Below, piece by piece: positions 46,780 to 55,584 of a stretch of DNA of 64,000 nt; positions within the stretch are counted from its first letter, which is position 1; each line of letters begins with the position of its first letter. Source of the stretch: an uncultured Methylococcaceae bacterium (GTDB taxonomy: Bacteria; Pseudomonadota; Gammaproteobacteria; Methylococcales; Methylomonadaceae); assembly GCA_913056195.1 (NCBI GenBank), contig CAJXMF010000002.1:1-64000 (forward strand), written 5' to 3'. The position numbers and the translations under genes are program-made. The notes beneath the pieces are model-generated. The model was given only the letters and a program-made list of their open reading frames with translations, searched no databases and had not been told where the DNA came from.

Positions 46780-48030
46780 TCAATCCAGAAGCTTGACCTT
46801 CAGACCATCAACGGCAACCGGTAAAAACGTCGTCAGAATCTTATCGCCATTGTGCAAATCTGGACTATGTACCAGAATACCGCCCTTAAAATAGCCTTTC
46901 CGCTCAACGTGAAGGACTTGCAGCCGACTTGAGGCGCTATCAATCCGGTAAATGCGTTGATTGTCATACAATGCGGTCTCAGGGATTAAGGCGACATTCT
47001 GTTGTAACGGCCGATTTAGCTGTAACACGACAGCCTCGCCTAAATGCAGTTTATCGCCCGCCGTCTGTACTGAAAACAAGCCATCAATACCCCGCGCATC
47101 GGCCTGCCCGGCCAGGCGGGTTAACTGCAAGGAAAATTTGCCAGAGGCGGCATTCCCCTGTGCCTTCAAAATTTGCCCGGCATTTAAGGCATCCTGAATT
47201 TCAGCCTGATAAGAGGCCGGTATTTTTGCGCGAACCTCCAGACCATTAAACGGATAGAAACTCAGCAACACCTGACTATCTTTAACCGGATCGCCTTGCG
47301 TCACATCAACCGAGGCGACAATGCCTGCAAAAGACGCCACAATACGACTACGCTGCCAATCCAATTCAGCTAACTCGACATCGGCAACAGCCGATTCCAA
47401 ACGCGCCTGTAATTGTAATAAACGCGCCTGATGATCGGCAACGGCACGCTTCCGGTTAATCAACACCAGATCCTGGCGGCTGACGGCTTCCTGAGCCTGA
47501 TCCAATGTTGCTTTTGAACCCAGTTTTTTCTTCTGCAAACGCTGCGCCCGTTTAAGCGCTGTTTGCAACAAAGACAACACCTTTTGCTCATGCTGAATCG
47601 ACTGCTTATCGGCCCGATATTGAATTTTTTCGCTCTGAATTTGCGCTTTAAGCTCCTCGACTTTCGCTTTAGTGCGCGTCAAATACGGCTTGAAATCATT
47701 CGGATCAAGCCTCAATAGCAATTGCCCGGGGTGAATATGTTCACCTTCTCGTACCAACACCGCTGTGACCCGACTTTTTTTCGGCGCAGCAGCCTTAACC
47801 AACTCGGCTGTTTCAACCTTGCCATATAGCTTGACGACAGGCGACAAATTTTTAAGGTTTACCGTGACCGCTTCCACGCGCCATACACGCTCTGTTTTCA
47901 CCTTCGCCACGGTCTCAGGTTGCGTCACGATTAACATCGCAAACACGCCGACACCCAAAGCCACAATCAGTACAGCAAGTACGGGTTTAAAAAAAGGCTG
48001 TTCAGACCAGTGTTTGAGCCGTTGCTTCAT
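46780..48030 (-). CDS. HlyD-type periplasmic adaptor protein without a neighbouring pump
   Basis: The 416-residue protein has one N-terminal membrane helix (about 16-38), a first lipoyl half (AAPKKSRVTAVLVREGEHIHPGQLLLR, in parts), a long alpha-helical hairpin of about 110 residues rich in Gln/Lys/Ala, the second half (GIVASVDVTQGD) and beta-barrel domains. It is a membrane-fusion adaptor of the RND/ABC type. I choose ATG 48030, which is 2 bp after the trhP stop; a longer frame to 48084 enters trhP. No permease or outer membrane partner follows, so its pump must be elsewhere or the operon is broken. Confidence 0.85.
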   Translation of the reverse strand: MKQRLKHWSEQPFFKPVLAVLIVALGVGVFAMLIVTQPETVAKVKTERVWRVEAVTVNLKNLSPVVKLYGKVETAELVKAAAPKKSRVTAVLVREGEHIHPGQLLLRLDPNDFKPYLTRTKAKVEELKAQIQSEKIQYRADKQSIQHEQKVLSLLQTALKRAQRLQKKKLGSKATLDQAQEAVSRQDLVLINRKRAVADHQARLLQLQARLESAVADVELAELDWQRSRIVASFAGIVASVDVTQGDPVKDSQVLLSFYPFNGLEVRAKIPASYQAEIQDALNAGQILKAQGNAASGKFSLQLTRLAGQADARGIDGLFSVQTAGDKLHLGEAVVLQLNRPLQQNVALIPETALYDNQRIYRIDSASSRLQVLHVERKGYFKGGILVHSPDLHNGDKILTTFLPVAVDGLKVKLLD

Positions 48031-48031
48031 A

Positions 48032-49399
48032 CTAAGCGGCGACCTCGGCTTTTTCCTTATCGAAATAACGCGCCAGCAAGCCATGTTGTATATTCATTTT
48101 TGGCATCGGTATATTGACTTCATAACCGCCACCCAAGGCTTCTTGCATCGCATGTCCATAACGGTCTTCCATATGTTCGACCACCATATCATGGTTACCT
48201 TGCGGCAAAATAACTTCAATTCGGTCGCCAACGGCAAATTTGTTTTTAACCAAAATTTCGGCCATCCCTTTTTCATCATCGTAACCGACGATTTCACCGC
48301 AAAATTGTTGCTGATGGCTTTTGGAATAGCCGGTGACATAGTTCTGTTGTTCATGGGTCTGATGTCGCTGATAGAATCCGTCTGTATAACCCCGGTTGGC
48401 GAGATTTTCCAACACACCTAATAAACGGGGTTGAAATTCACGCCCTGCCAAAGCATCATCAATCGCTTGTCGGTAGGCCTGCGCAGTGCGCGCCACATAA
48501 AAATGCGATTTGGTGCGGCCTTCAATTTTCAGACTATCCACCCCTAATTCCACCAGGCGCTGCACATGCTGAATCGCACGCAGGTCTTTGGAATTCATGA
48601 TATAGGTGCCATTTTCGTCTTCCATCACTGGCATCAATTCACCCTTGCGCCCTTCTTCTTCAAGGAAATAAACCTTATCCGCCAGAGGGTGGCGCTCGCC
48701 GCCTCCACAGCCGCCCTGGTTCAAATCCGACATGGATAACGCCGCCGTATCCAACACATAATCACCCTCGGCATTTTCATGTGCCGGCAAGGTATCGTAT
48801 TTCCAGCGGCAGGAATTCGTGCAGGTACCCTGGTTAGGGTCACGGTGATTAAAATAACCTGAAAGCAAACAACGCCCTGAATAGGCAATACACAATGCGC
48901 CGTGAACAAACACCTCAAGTTCCATATCCGGGCATTCCTGACGAATCTCGGCAATCTCATCCAGCGATAATTCGCGCGACAAAATAATGCGTTCAACCCC
49001 CATTTTTTGCCAGAATTTGACGCTGGCATAATTCACGGTATTGGCTTGTACCGATAAATGAATCGGCATCTCCGGCCATTTTTCCCGTGTCATCATAATC
49101 AGCCCCGGATCGGCCATAATCAGCGCATCGGGCTGCATCGCGATAACCGGCTCCATATCCGCCAGGAAGGTTTTAATCTTACTGTTATGCGGAATCACGT
49201 TAGCCGCCATGAAAAACTTCTTGTCCTGTGCATGAGCTTCTGCGATGCCTTTATGCAAGTTGTTTTCCAAAAAATCATTATTTCTGACCCGCAAGCTATA
49301 ACGCGGCAATCCGGCATAGACAGCATCCGCGCCATAGGCAAGGGCATAACGCATATTGCGCAGAGTTCCGGCAGGCGATAAGAGTTCAACGTTTTTCAT
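48032..49399 (-). CDS. trhP: Prephenate-dependent tRNA uridine(34) hydroxylase TrhP (U32 peptidase family)
   Basis: The 455-residue protein is a close match to E. coli YegQ/TrhP: ELLSPAGTLRNMRYALAYGADAVY in parts, FMAANVIPHN, and the cluster-binding set of cysteines in HGALCIAYSGRCLLSGY and NQGTCTNSCRW. TrhP forms 5-hydroxyuridine at the wobble position of some tRNAs, using prephenate and an iron-sulfur cluster. The C-terminal OB-like domain (about 375-445, with GDRIEVILPQGNHD) is present. The downstream adaptor gene is translated 1 bp later. Confidence 0.93.
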   Translation of the reverse strand: MKNVELLSPAGTLRNMRYALAYGADAVYAGLPRYSLRVRNNDFLENNLHKGIAEAHAQDKKFFMAANVIPHNSKIKTFLADMEPVIAMQPDALIMADPGLIMMTREKWPEMPIHLSVQANTVNYASVKFWQKMGVERIILSRELSLDEIAEIRQECPDMELEVFVHGALCIAYSGRCLLSGYFNHRDPNQGTCTNSCRWKYDTLPAHENAEGDYVLDTAALSMSDLNQGGCGGGERHPLADKVYFLEEEGRKGELMPVMEDENGTYIMNSKDLRAIQHVQRLVELGVDSLKIEGRTKSHFYVARTAQAYRQAIDDALAGREFQPRLLGVLENLANRGYTDGFYQRHQTHEQQNYVTGYSKSHQQQFCGEIVGYDDEKGMAEILVKNKFAVGDRIEVILPQGNHDMVVEHMEDRYGHAMQEALGGGYEVNIPMPKMNIQHGLLARYFDKEKAEVAA

Positions 49400-49479
49400 A
49401 AAGACAGCATAACAATTTTATTCAGAACCGATTATTTTAACACTTTCCCCATTATCTGCCGAAAAACCAACCGTTTTGC

Positions 49480-51246
49480 TCAGTTTCCTACCGGCTGCGC
49501 CAGTGCATCGGCCACGATTGCGTTGACATTGCTGCCGGTCAATGCGTTCAAAAAGGCTTCCAGGTCGTCCATTTCTGTTGTGGAAAGGTGCAGGGGATGG
49601 AGCAACGGATCCAGGTTTTTATTGGCAATGCCGCCCCGATTGTAAAATTGAATAAGCTCTTTCAGCGTTGCCAATGAGCCATCGTGCATATAAGGCGCCG
49701 TCAACGCGATATTACGCAGGCTTGGCGTCCTGTATTTCCATAAGTCGGCTGGTTTCTGGGTGATTTCGTACAAGCCTAAATCATTCGGTTTCGGTTCTGC
49801 AACCTGCTCAATGATGTCACGCGCAACATCAACCAATACGCCCGGTGCCAACTGGACTTTCTGTGGTATCTTGTCGCCCATGCTTTGCCGATAACCAACG
49901 CCGGTATTATGCAGTTGATTATCGGTAAACAGTGCATATTGTTCGGTGATGCGATGGCACTGGCTGCACTGTGCTTTCGTAGTAAAAAGTCGAAAACCAC
50001 GTTTCACCTTGTCCGAAACGGCGTTTTCCTGTTTACCATAATACCAGCGATCAAAAGGCGAATCGGCGGATACCAAAACCCGTTCATAACTGGCGATGGC
50101 CTGGGCCAGATTCATCATATCCACATCGCGCCCGAACACCGCCTGAAAGCGGCCTTGATAATCCGACAGATGACGAACCTTTTCAAGCAGGCTGCCAATG
50201 GATGGATTGCCCATCTCGTTTTGCGCCAGCAGCGGCCCCCAAACTTGTTGCTCGAGATTATATTCCCGCCCATCGTGAAACAGTCGGGTTAAATACGCTA
50301 CATTATAAATGGTCGGGCTGTTACGCCTGACGGTTCGCCCTTCTATACCGACCGCCGTCGCCATTTCATGACTGCTGAAACCTTGTTCCGGAATATGGCA
50401 CATGGCACAGGAGAAGGTATTGTTCAGCGACAGGCGACGATCAAAAAACAGTTTGCGCCCCAAGGCAATTTTATCGGCCGTGATCGGGTTGTTTGCCGGA
50501 ACCGGAATGGCCGGCAAACCTAATGGCGGCTGTTGCAGATAATCCAGAAAATTGACGGCAGCGGCAGGCTGTGTTTTTGCCAGCGTTTTCTCAGCCGTAT
50601 TTTCTGACAACAAGGTCTTGATATCATTGATCAATGTATCCGCATGCAGAAAATCTACGCTGTAAATATTGCGAACCTGCTTATGGGTATCGATTAAATA
50701 AACCTTGAGTAGATGCGAAAACGTGCCGGTAAACTGGCCACGTTCATCATAAACCTTTTGCACATTTTGCCGATAATGTGCCAATATCGGCGCCAGCTGT
50801 TGTTCGGATGCCGTGGTTAAAAAAAGCCAGTCCAGACCGCTGTCTTTAAACCCTTGCCCATAGCGTTTCATGGCCTCCGGGGTATCTTGTAGCGGATTGA
50901 AGCTTAAGGTCAATAACCTTATTTTTTTTGCAATATCCGGCTGTTTCTGCAAACGTCGGCTGATTTTATGAAACACGGCCGTTGCCAGCGGACAACCGTT
51001 AATATCACTGCATGTTGAATAGATAAAACTCAGCAAAACCACTTTGTCGCCCATTAAATCGTGCAGCTTCAAATGATGGCCCTCTGAGTCGATCACTTCA
51101 CCATCGGCCGCCTGTTCGATCACGGGGAGCTGATAACTGCCCGGCGGATCGGCTTTGAAGGCCAGTGGTTTATAACCGGGCGCCAAATCCGCCCAAACCG
51201 GCGTCAACAGGCTACAAAAAACAAGCATCCACAACGCATCACGCAT
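49480..51246 (-). CDS. SCO1/SenC-like copper chaperone domain fused to a MauG/cytochrome c peroxidase-like di-haem domain
   Basis: The 588-residue protein starts with a signal peptide (about 1-20). Residues about 45-215 form a SCO-type thioredoxin fold whose metal cysteines are C79 and C85 in STCSDINGCP (spacing of five rather than three residues) with His178 in FSHLLKVYLID. Residues about 245-575 form a di-haem peroxidase with haem sites C280-AM-C-H284 and C427-SQ-C-H431. Start ATG 51246 follows GGA by seven bases; a GTG at 51288 lacks a site. It lies 43 bp after mtoX. In other bacteria SCO and MauG are separate genes beside mtoX and are thought to mature the copper enzyme. Confidence 0.85.
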   Translation of the reverse strand: MRDALWMLVFCSLLTPVWADLAPGYKPLAFKADPPGSYQLPVIEQAADGEVIDSEGHHLKLHDLMGDKVVLLSFIYSTCSDINGCPLATAVFHKISRRLQKQPDIAKKIRLLTLSFNPLQDTPEAMKRYGQGFKDSGLDWLFLTTASEQQLAPILAHYRQNVQKVYDERGQFTGTFSHLLKVYLIDTHKQVRNIYSVDFLHADTLINDIKTLLSENTAEKTLAKTQPAAAVNFLDYLQQPPLGLPAIPVPANNPITADKIALGRKLFFDRRLSLNNTFSCAMCHIPEQGFSSHEMATAVGIEGRTVRRNSPTIYNVAYLTRLFHDGREYNLEQQVWGPLLAQNEMGNPSIGSLLEKVRHLSDYQGRFQAVFGRDVDMMNLAQAIASYERVLVSADSPFDRWYYGKQENAVSDKVKRGFRLFTTKAQCSQCHRITEQYALFTDNQLHNTGVGYRQSMGDKIPQKVQLAPGVLVDVARDIIEQVAEPKPNDLGLYEITQKPADLWKYRTPSLRNIALTAPYMHDGSLATLKELIQFYNRGGIANKNLDPLLHPLHLSTTEMDDLEAFLNALTGSNVNAIVADALAQPVGN

Positions 51247-51288
51247 AATCAAATCCAGAATCAGACGTCCCTGTCCGTTTACAATCAC

Positions 51289-52653
51289 TTAGTGCTGCAA
51301 CCATTGCGCCAATACAGACTGCTCGGGTTGAGCCGGCTTTTGCGCATAAAGCGAATAGGCACCAAACCGCATCTGATGCGCCCGTCCTAATTTTTGTTTA
51401 ATAAAATCAATGGCAAACTGTTGTTTAAGCTGTTGACCATTCCATTGATAAAGCTTCAGATATTGCTCATTGTCTTTCCCTTTTTTATCCCAGTTGGCCA
51501 ATAATGATGAGGTGTAATACAGCCGTTTTCCATCCCAGCTGGATGAAACCATATTCACTTGCGCGCCGATTTTCTGTTCAAAAACCTGCTTGGGATGAAA
51601 CGGATCGGAAATATCAAATGCACGGGTTTTACCGTCCATAAAGGTATTTACCCATAACATTCCATCATCACTTTGGATAGAAATATCCACCGGCAGAGGA
51701 ATTTTGGCAGGATTACCAATATCGGCCACGGCCTTGCTTTGCCATTGTCCGTGCTTATCTTCGTAAATCAACCAGATTTTTGAGGTCAGCGCCGTGGTGG
51801 TAAAGCAGTAGTTATGATTGGGATTCCAGGCACAACGAATTTCCAGCGGTGCGCCCGGCACATCGAACACTTTTTTCGGCTGGCGCGTATGAAGATTCCA
51901 TTGCACAACGGTATTGCCAAAGCGTTTCATCGCTTCCGCATCGCCCAGCATTTTGCCAAAATCCATCATGTAATTGGACCAGCCGGTAAACGATGAGGTA
52001 AACATGGCATTTTTGCGCGGCAAGACTCTCACATCGTAGCCATAGCCATCGGCATATTGGCCGGTTTTTACCGCGCCGCGCAGATTATCGTCAGTCGGTA
52101 TCCAATGTGTGGTGATATAGTCACCGGCATTACTGTATTCCACCAGTGCCGTCCGCCCGCCATGGTCTTTGTTATTGGACAGCCCGGTAATCATCATCGT
52201 GCCGGGTAAGGCATACATGGTATGTGGGCCGACCACGCCACCACTTTTTTCGACAAAATCGGTAATGACTTTGGTTAACCTGGGATGAGCCGGATCGGTA
52301 TGGACATCGAAAATAAAAATCTTGCTGGTATCGAGGCCGCCAGCCCATAGGTATTGTCGATCATCGGTAAAGCCGGAATGGTGGGCTTCATTACGGCCAC
52401 CGACGGAAATTGTGTCGATGACTTTGCCAAAGTGAGGTGATTTTGGATTGACATCGACCGTCACCAGTTTATCTTGCTCATCACCTACACCTTCCATGCC
52501 CAACGTCCAGACATAGACAAAATCTTCCTGGCCGGTAATCTTGGCCATGTAGGGCGACTGACAGGTTTCATCGGCAGACGCCGGGCCAGACAGCAGAAAA
52601 CTGCCGATGACTAAAACAAAACTGCGCATCAGCGCTGATATTTTTATTCGCAT
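51289..52653 (-). CDS. mtoX: Periplasmic methanethiol oxidase (selenium-binding protein SBP56 family)
   Basis: The 454-residue protein belongs to SBP56: landmarks are GGRNEAHHSGFTDD, GVVGPHTMYALPGTMM, GWSNYMMDFG and HQMRFGAYSLYAQKP. Members with a signal peptide next to SCO and MauG genes, as here (signal ends near ASA at residue 27), are copper-dependent methanethiol oxidases that turn methanethiol into formaldehyde, sulfide and hydrogen peroxide. The next gene encodes a joined SCO-MauG protein, which supports this role. Formaldehyde would enter C1 metabolism and sulfide the sulfur system. Sequence alone cannot prove activity. Confidence 0.82.
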   Translation of the reverse strand: MRIKISALMRSFVLVIGSFLLSGPASADETCQSPYMAKITGQEDFVYVWTLGMEGVGDEQDKLVTVDVNPKSPHFGKVIDTISVGGRNEAHHSGFTDDRQYLWAGGLDTSKIFIFDVHTDPAHPRLTKVITDFVEKSGGVVGPHTMYALPGTMMITGLSNNKDHGGRTALVEYSNAGDYITTHWIPTDDNLRGAVKTGQYADGYGYDVRVLPRKNAMFTSSFTGWSNYMMDFGKMLGDAEAMKRFGNTVVQWNLHTRQPKKVFDVPGAPLEIRCAWNPNHNYCFTTTALTSKIWLIYEDKHGQWQSKAVADIGNPAKIPLPVDISIQSDDGMLWVNTFMDGKTRAFDISDPFHPKQVFEQKIGAQVNMVSSSWDGKRLYYTSSLLANWDKKGKDNEQYLKLYQWNGQQLKQQFAIDFIKQKLGRAHQMRFGAYSLYAQKPAQPEQSVLAQWLQH

Positions 52654-52745
52654 TATTCCTTCCTCTTTTATTACCGATGTTACGTAGTTTGATATTTTTC
52701 ACGCCATGTTGTATCGCACCAGATTGTTTTGATTAGTAACGGTTT

Positions 52746-52816
52746 GATCGCGACTAAAGTCGCTCCTACGAAGGTATAAGGTGTATTTAGCGTGTAGGAG
52801 CGGCTTTAGCCGCGAT
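52746..52816. repeat. REP-like pair upstream of mtoX
   Basis: Two head-to-head hairpin units, GATCGCGACTAAAGTCGCTC at 52746 onward (to about 52769) and TAGGAGCGGCTTTAGCCGCG (52795 onward to 52816), match the pair at 22213-22283. The surrounding gap 52654-53005 also holds a half unit at 52849-52859 (TTGTTCCCAAA) and the double hairpin at 52904-52951; otherwise nothing is seen, and mtoX and DUF4242 are both on the minus strand. Confidence 0.85.
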
Positions 52817-52903
52817 GGCAGTCTTAATGTTATAAAGGGTCGTTAATCTTGTTCCCAAATTTTGTGGAAATACATGCCGTTACAGAACAAACCAAACGAT
52901 GCA

Positions 52904-52951
52904 AAGCAGCGCTTCTAAACCCAGCGTTTCCAAACAGAGAGTTTGGGAACG
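52904..52951. repeat. Reversed double-hairpin repeat (GTTCCCAAAC family)
   Basis: The segment reads as the reverse complement of the unit at 36741-36789: a GAAGCG/GC-rich small hairpin (GCAGCGCTTC) followed by CGTTTCCAAAC and GTTTGGGAACG. A few mismatches weaken its first stem. Seen directly. Confidence 0.8.
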
Positions 52952-53005
52952 ATAAATTCTCATGTCAAACCGCGTAACATCTGTTATTTATCGTTATTTC
53001 AACGC

Positions 53006-53278
53006 TTATTCAGCCGTCGTCGGATCAATAACCGTCTTTACTTCAGACACTTTATTGGCCGGAAAGCCACCTTGTTCGGCATGCTGCCGAATCGTTTGCT
53101 CATCGGGTGCAATATAAACGCAGTACACCTTGTCCCCGGTCACATAGCTTTGCAGCCACTGGATCTTAGGCCCCATTTTGCTCAACACATCACAGGATTT
53201 CATCGAAATCTGTTGTAAATCTTCGGCCGTCAAATCCCCAGCCCCCGGTATTTCGCGTTCAATAATATATTTTGGCAT
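53006..53278 (-). CDS. DUF4242 domain protein
   Basis: The 90-residue protein with start MPKYIIEREIPGAGDLTAED and VTGDKVYCVYIAPDEQTIRQ (parts) matches DUF4242, a small ferredoxin-like alpha/beta fold of unknown, possibly metal-related role. Single gene; RBS GGAGGTGG lies six bases upstream. A palindrome-like site shared with the TetR gene promoter stands at 53299-53314, so the TetR regulator upstream probably controls it. Confidence 0.8.
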   Translation of the reverse strand: MPKYIIEREIPGAGDLTAEDLQQISMKSCDVLSKMGPKIQWLQSYVTGDKVYCVYIAPDEQTIRQHAEQGGFPANKVSEVKTVIDPTTAE

Positions 53279-53298
53279 GATGCCACCTCCACTTAGAT

Positions 53299-53314
53299 AT
53301 TAGACTGGTCGTTT
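53299..53314. promoter_or_regulatory. Candidate TetR operator before the DUF4242 gene
   Basis: ATTAGACTGGTCGTTT contains GAC-TG-GTC, arms of dyad symmetry, 21 bp upstream of the DUF4242 start. The TetR gene promoter has TTAGACGACTGGTCGC (minus strand, 54037-54052), which shares TTAGAC, ACTGGTCG and the core GACTGGTC. A shared operator is inferred. Confidence 0.4.
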
Positions 53315-53424
53315 TTAAGCCTAAAAAACGACGCCATTCAGGCCACTGCCCTGAACCCCATAAAACAAGCCATCTGCAATGAATATCATTACAATTTCCA
53401 CAGCCTTTGGCCACCTCACTCCAA

Positions 53425-54024
53425 TCAACGGATAAAATAATCCTCGAGCAAAAACCGACAACAATCGTCCAAAGGCTTTGCCGACTGCTCTATTTTCATC
53501 CGTAACAAGGCCCCTTGCCAATGGTTAGTCAGCAAATCGGCCATATATTCCGCCTCTAAATCTGTTCGAACAGTGCCTTGCCGCTGTGCTTTTTGTAAAG
53601 CTGTGCGCTGCAAGTCCCGGTAGCGGTTAACCACCCGTTTCAACGCTTTCTGGCATGCCGGACGATTATCACCAAGCTCGCCCATTAAATTGCCCAACAA
53701 ACAGCCACCTTGAAACCCGGCCTGTTCCAATTCAACAATCAAGCCCTGAAAATAATATTTCAATGCCGCCAGGGCATCTTCTTCATTTTCCTGTAAATGC
53801 TGATTCAAGCGTTGAATAAACGGCTCGATATAATGTTCGATTGCGGCGACGGCAAAACTCTCTTTACTGTCGAAGTAATAATAAAACGAACCTTTAGGCA
53901 CCTTAACGCTGTCCAGCAATTGCTTTAAGCCAGTACCATGATAGCCCTGAGCCATCAGCATCTCGACACCTTGATCAAGAAGTTTTTGCCGCTTTATCTC
54001 TTTAGCACTGCTCATCGTCTCCAT
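53425..54024 (-). CDS. TetR-family regulator, NemR-like
   Basis: The protein of about 199 residues has the TetR helix-turn-helix (GYHGTGLKQLLDSVKVPKGSFYYYF in parts) and a ligand domain with GGCLLGNLMGELGDN. The Cys falls near residue 105-108, like Cys106 of E. coli NemR, which senses electrophiles and hypochlorous species; a redox or electrophile signal is plausible. ATG 54024 and 54015 are both possible starts (a TTG at 54030 too); no site has ideal spacing. A dyad site lies directly upstream at 54037-54052. It is transcribed toward DUF4242. Confidence 0.87.
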   Translation of the reverse strand: METMSSAKEIKRQKLLDQGVEMLMAQGYHGTGLKQLLDSVKVPKGSFYYYFDSKESFAVAAIEHYIEPFIQRLNQHLQENEEDALAALKYYFQGLIVELEQAGFQGGCLLGNLMGELGDNRPACQKALKRVVNRYRDLQRTALQKAQRQGTVRTDLEAEYMADLLTNHWQGALLRMKIEQSAKPLDDCCRFLLEDYFIR

Positions 54025-54036
54025 GGCCAAATTATG

Positions 54037-54052
54037 CGACCAGTCGTCTAAA
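54037..54052. promoter_or_regulatory. Candidate autoregulatory operator of the TetR gene
   Basis: On the minus strand the site reads TTAGACGACTGGTCGC, containing CGAC-TG-GTCG, a 4-bp-arm dyad. It lies 12 bp upstream of the ATG at 54024. The core GACTGGTC recurs at 53303-53310 in front of the DUF4242 gene. Confidence 0.4.
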
Positions 54053-54147
54053 AAAGCAAGTTTTATTCATTTTTGCAAGAAAGCCAGGGCAGTTGTTTGT
54101 TTTTACTCACAGAATCAACGCGTACTAAGATGCCATAGAGACGGCTA

Positions 54148-55584
54148 TTAACACGGCCCATGTGGTGTTGTTTGACGGTTTTCCGTTGAAATGTTATCGG
54201 CAACTTTCACATTACTCGGTGGGTTTTGCTGTAAATGCCGAATCGAAGCCAGTGTGTCATTGAGCAGTTTATCCGCCAGATCACGACTGAAATTTTCTTT
54301 AATCACCATTCGCAATACAACGACATGTTCGGCGCTAGGCGGTAAGGAATAGGCCGGGACAATCCAACCATTTTTGCTTAGTTCATCAGATATGTGATAG
54401 GCCGTGAACAAACTGTCATCAATTAATCTGATAACGACAGCCGGCAGATAATTGGCATCGGTAAGAACTTCAAAGAAACCGGATTCTGCCAGTTTTTGTT
54501 CAAGATACTGTGCATTGCTCATGACCGCACTGATAATTTTACGGTAGCCTGATTTACCCAAACGTAGAAACATATAATATTGGGCCAGCAAAATGGAACT
54601 GCCTTTGGAAAAATTCAGACTATAGTTGTACATCGAACCGCCCAGGTAGTTAATTTCAAAGGGCAGCTCCATCGGCAAATCGGATTTATCCTTAAAAATA
54701 ACCGAACCCATACCCGCATAGACCAATCCAAATTTATGATTGGAAACATTGATGGACCTGACTTGTTCCAGTCTAAAATCCCACACAAACTGCGGCTGAT
54801 AGAACGGTAAAACAAATCCGCCACTGGCCGCATCGACATGGATAGGAATATCCATCCCGGTCTTTTGTTTATGGTTTAGCAATAACTGATTGATACCGCT
54901 AATGTCATCGACCTGCCCGGTAAAGGTGGTGCCAACGACCACGCCAACGGCAATGGTATTCTCATCCAGCAGCGGTTCAACATCGTCAGCGCCGATAGTA
55001 TATTTATCCTCCTGAAGCGGAATGACCCGCATTTCCACATCAAAATAACGGGCGAACTTTTCCCAGCAGGTATGAACATCGGCGCCAAAAATAATATTGG
55101 GGCGGCTGATATCCAGTCCGTCCGCTTGCCTTCTTTTACGCCAACGCCATTTGTGCGCCAATAATGCCAGCATAATCGCTTCTGATGAACCAATGGTGGT
55201 CACACCAATGCAATCACAGTCTTCCGGCGCGTTAAATAACTCCGCCTCCATTTGAATGATCCGATCTTCAATCACCTTTAATTGCGGATATTCATCTTCA
55301 TCCACCAGGTTTTTAGTCGCGCCCAGCTTGATAAGTTCATCGGCTTCCGGCTCCATCCAGGTGGTGACAAAAGTCGCCATATTTAATGCCGGATTGCCTT
55401 CCAGATTCATTTCATCAGCCACAATGCGATAGGCCACCCGCGGCATCAACGAATCTTCAGGTATCCTTTTTTTATCAATAGGTTGCGTATCCCAGCGTCC
55501 GCCATAGGTTGGCGTGATATAGGGACTTTCCTCGGATTGCTGTTTTCTGAACAGTGATTTTAATGTTTTTCTAATATTCATCAT
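54148..55584 (-). CDS. gadB: Glutamate decarboxylase
   Basis: A PLP-dependent decarboxylase converting glutamate to GABA and CO2 while consuming a proton. The 478-residue protein has the PLP lysine in SINVSNHKFGLVYAGMG, the DAASGGF segment (HVDAASGGFVLPF) and GSSEAIMLALLAHKWRWR. The C-terminal tail differs from the E. coli calmodulin-independent, pH-switching end. The gene starts inside the last codons of the MFS gene (ATGATGAAT after GGAAAA; 55584 or 55581), so the two are coupled. It may serve acid resistance or a GABA shunt; a TetR gene lies downstream. Confidence 0.92.
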   Translation of the reverse strand: MMNIRKTLKSLFRKQQSEESPYITPTYGGRWDTQPIDKKRIPEDSLMPRVAYRIVADEMNLEGNPALNMATFVTTWMEPEADELIKLGATKNLVDEDEYPQLKVIEDRIIQMEAELFNAPEDCDCIGVTTIGSSEAIMLALLAHKWRWRKRRQADGLDISRPNIIFGADVHTCWEKFARYFDVEMRVIPLQEDKYTIGADDVEPLLDENTIAVGVVVGTTFTGQVDDISGINQLLLNHKQKTGMDIPIHVDAASGGFVLPFYQPQFVWDFRLEQVRSINVSNHKFGLVYAGMGSVIFKDKSDLPMELPFEINYLGGSMYNYSLNFSKGSSILLAQYYMFLRLGKSGYRKIISAVMSNAQYLEQKLAESGFFEVLTDANYLPAVVIRLIDDSLFTAYHISDELSKNGWIVPAYSLPPSAEHVVVLRMVIKENFSRDLADKLLNDTLASIRHLQQNPPSNVKVADNISTENRQTTPHGPC

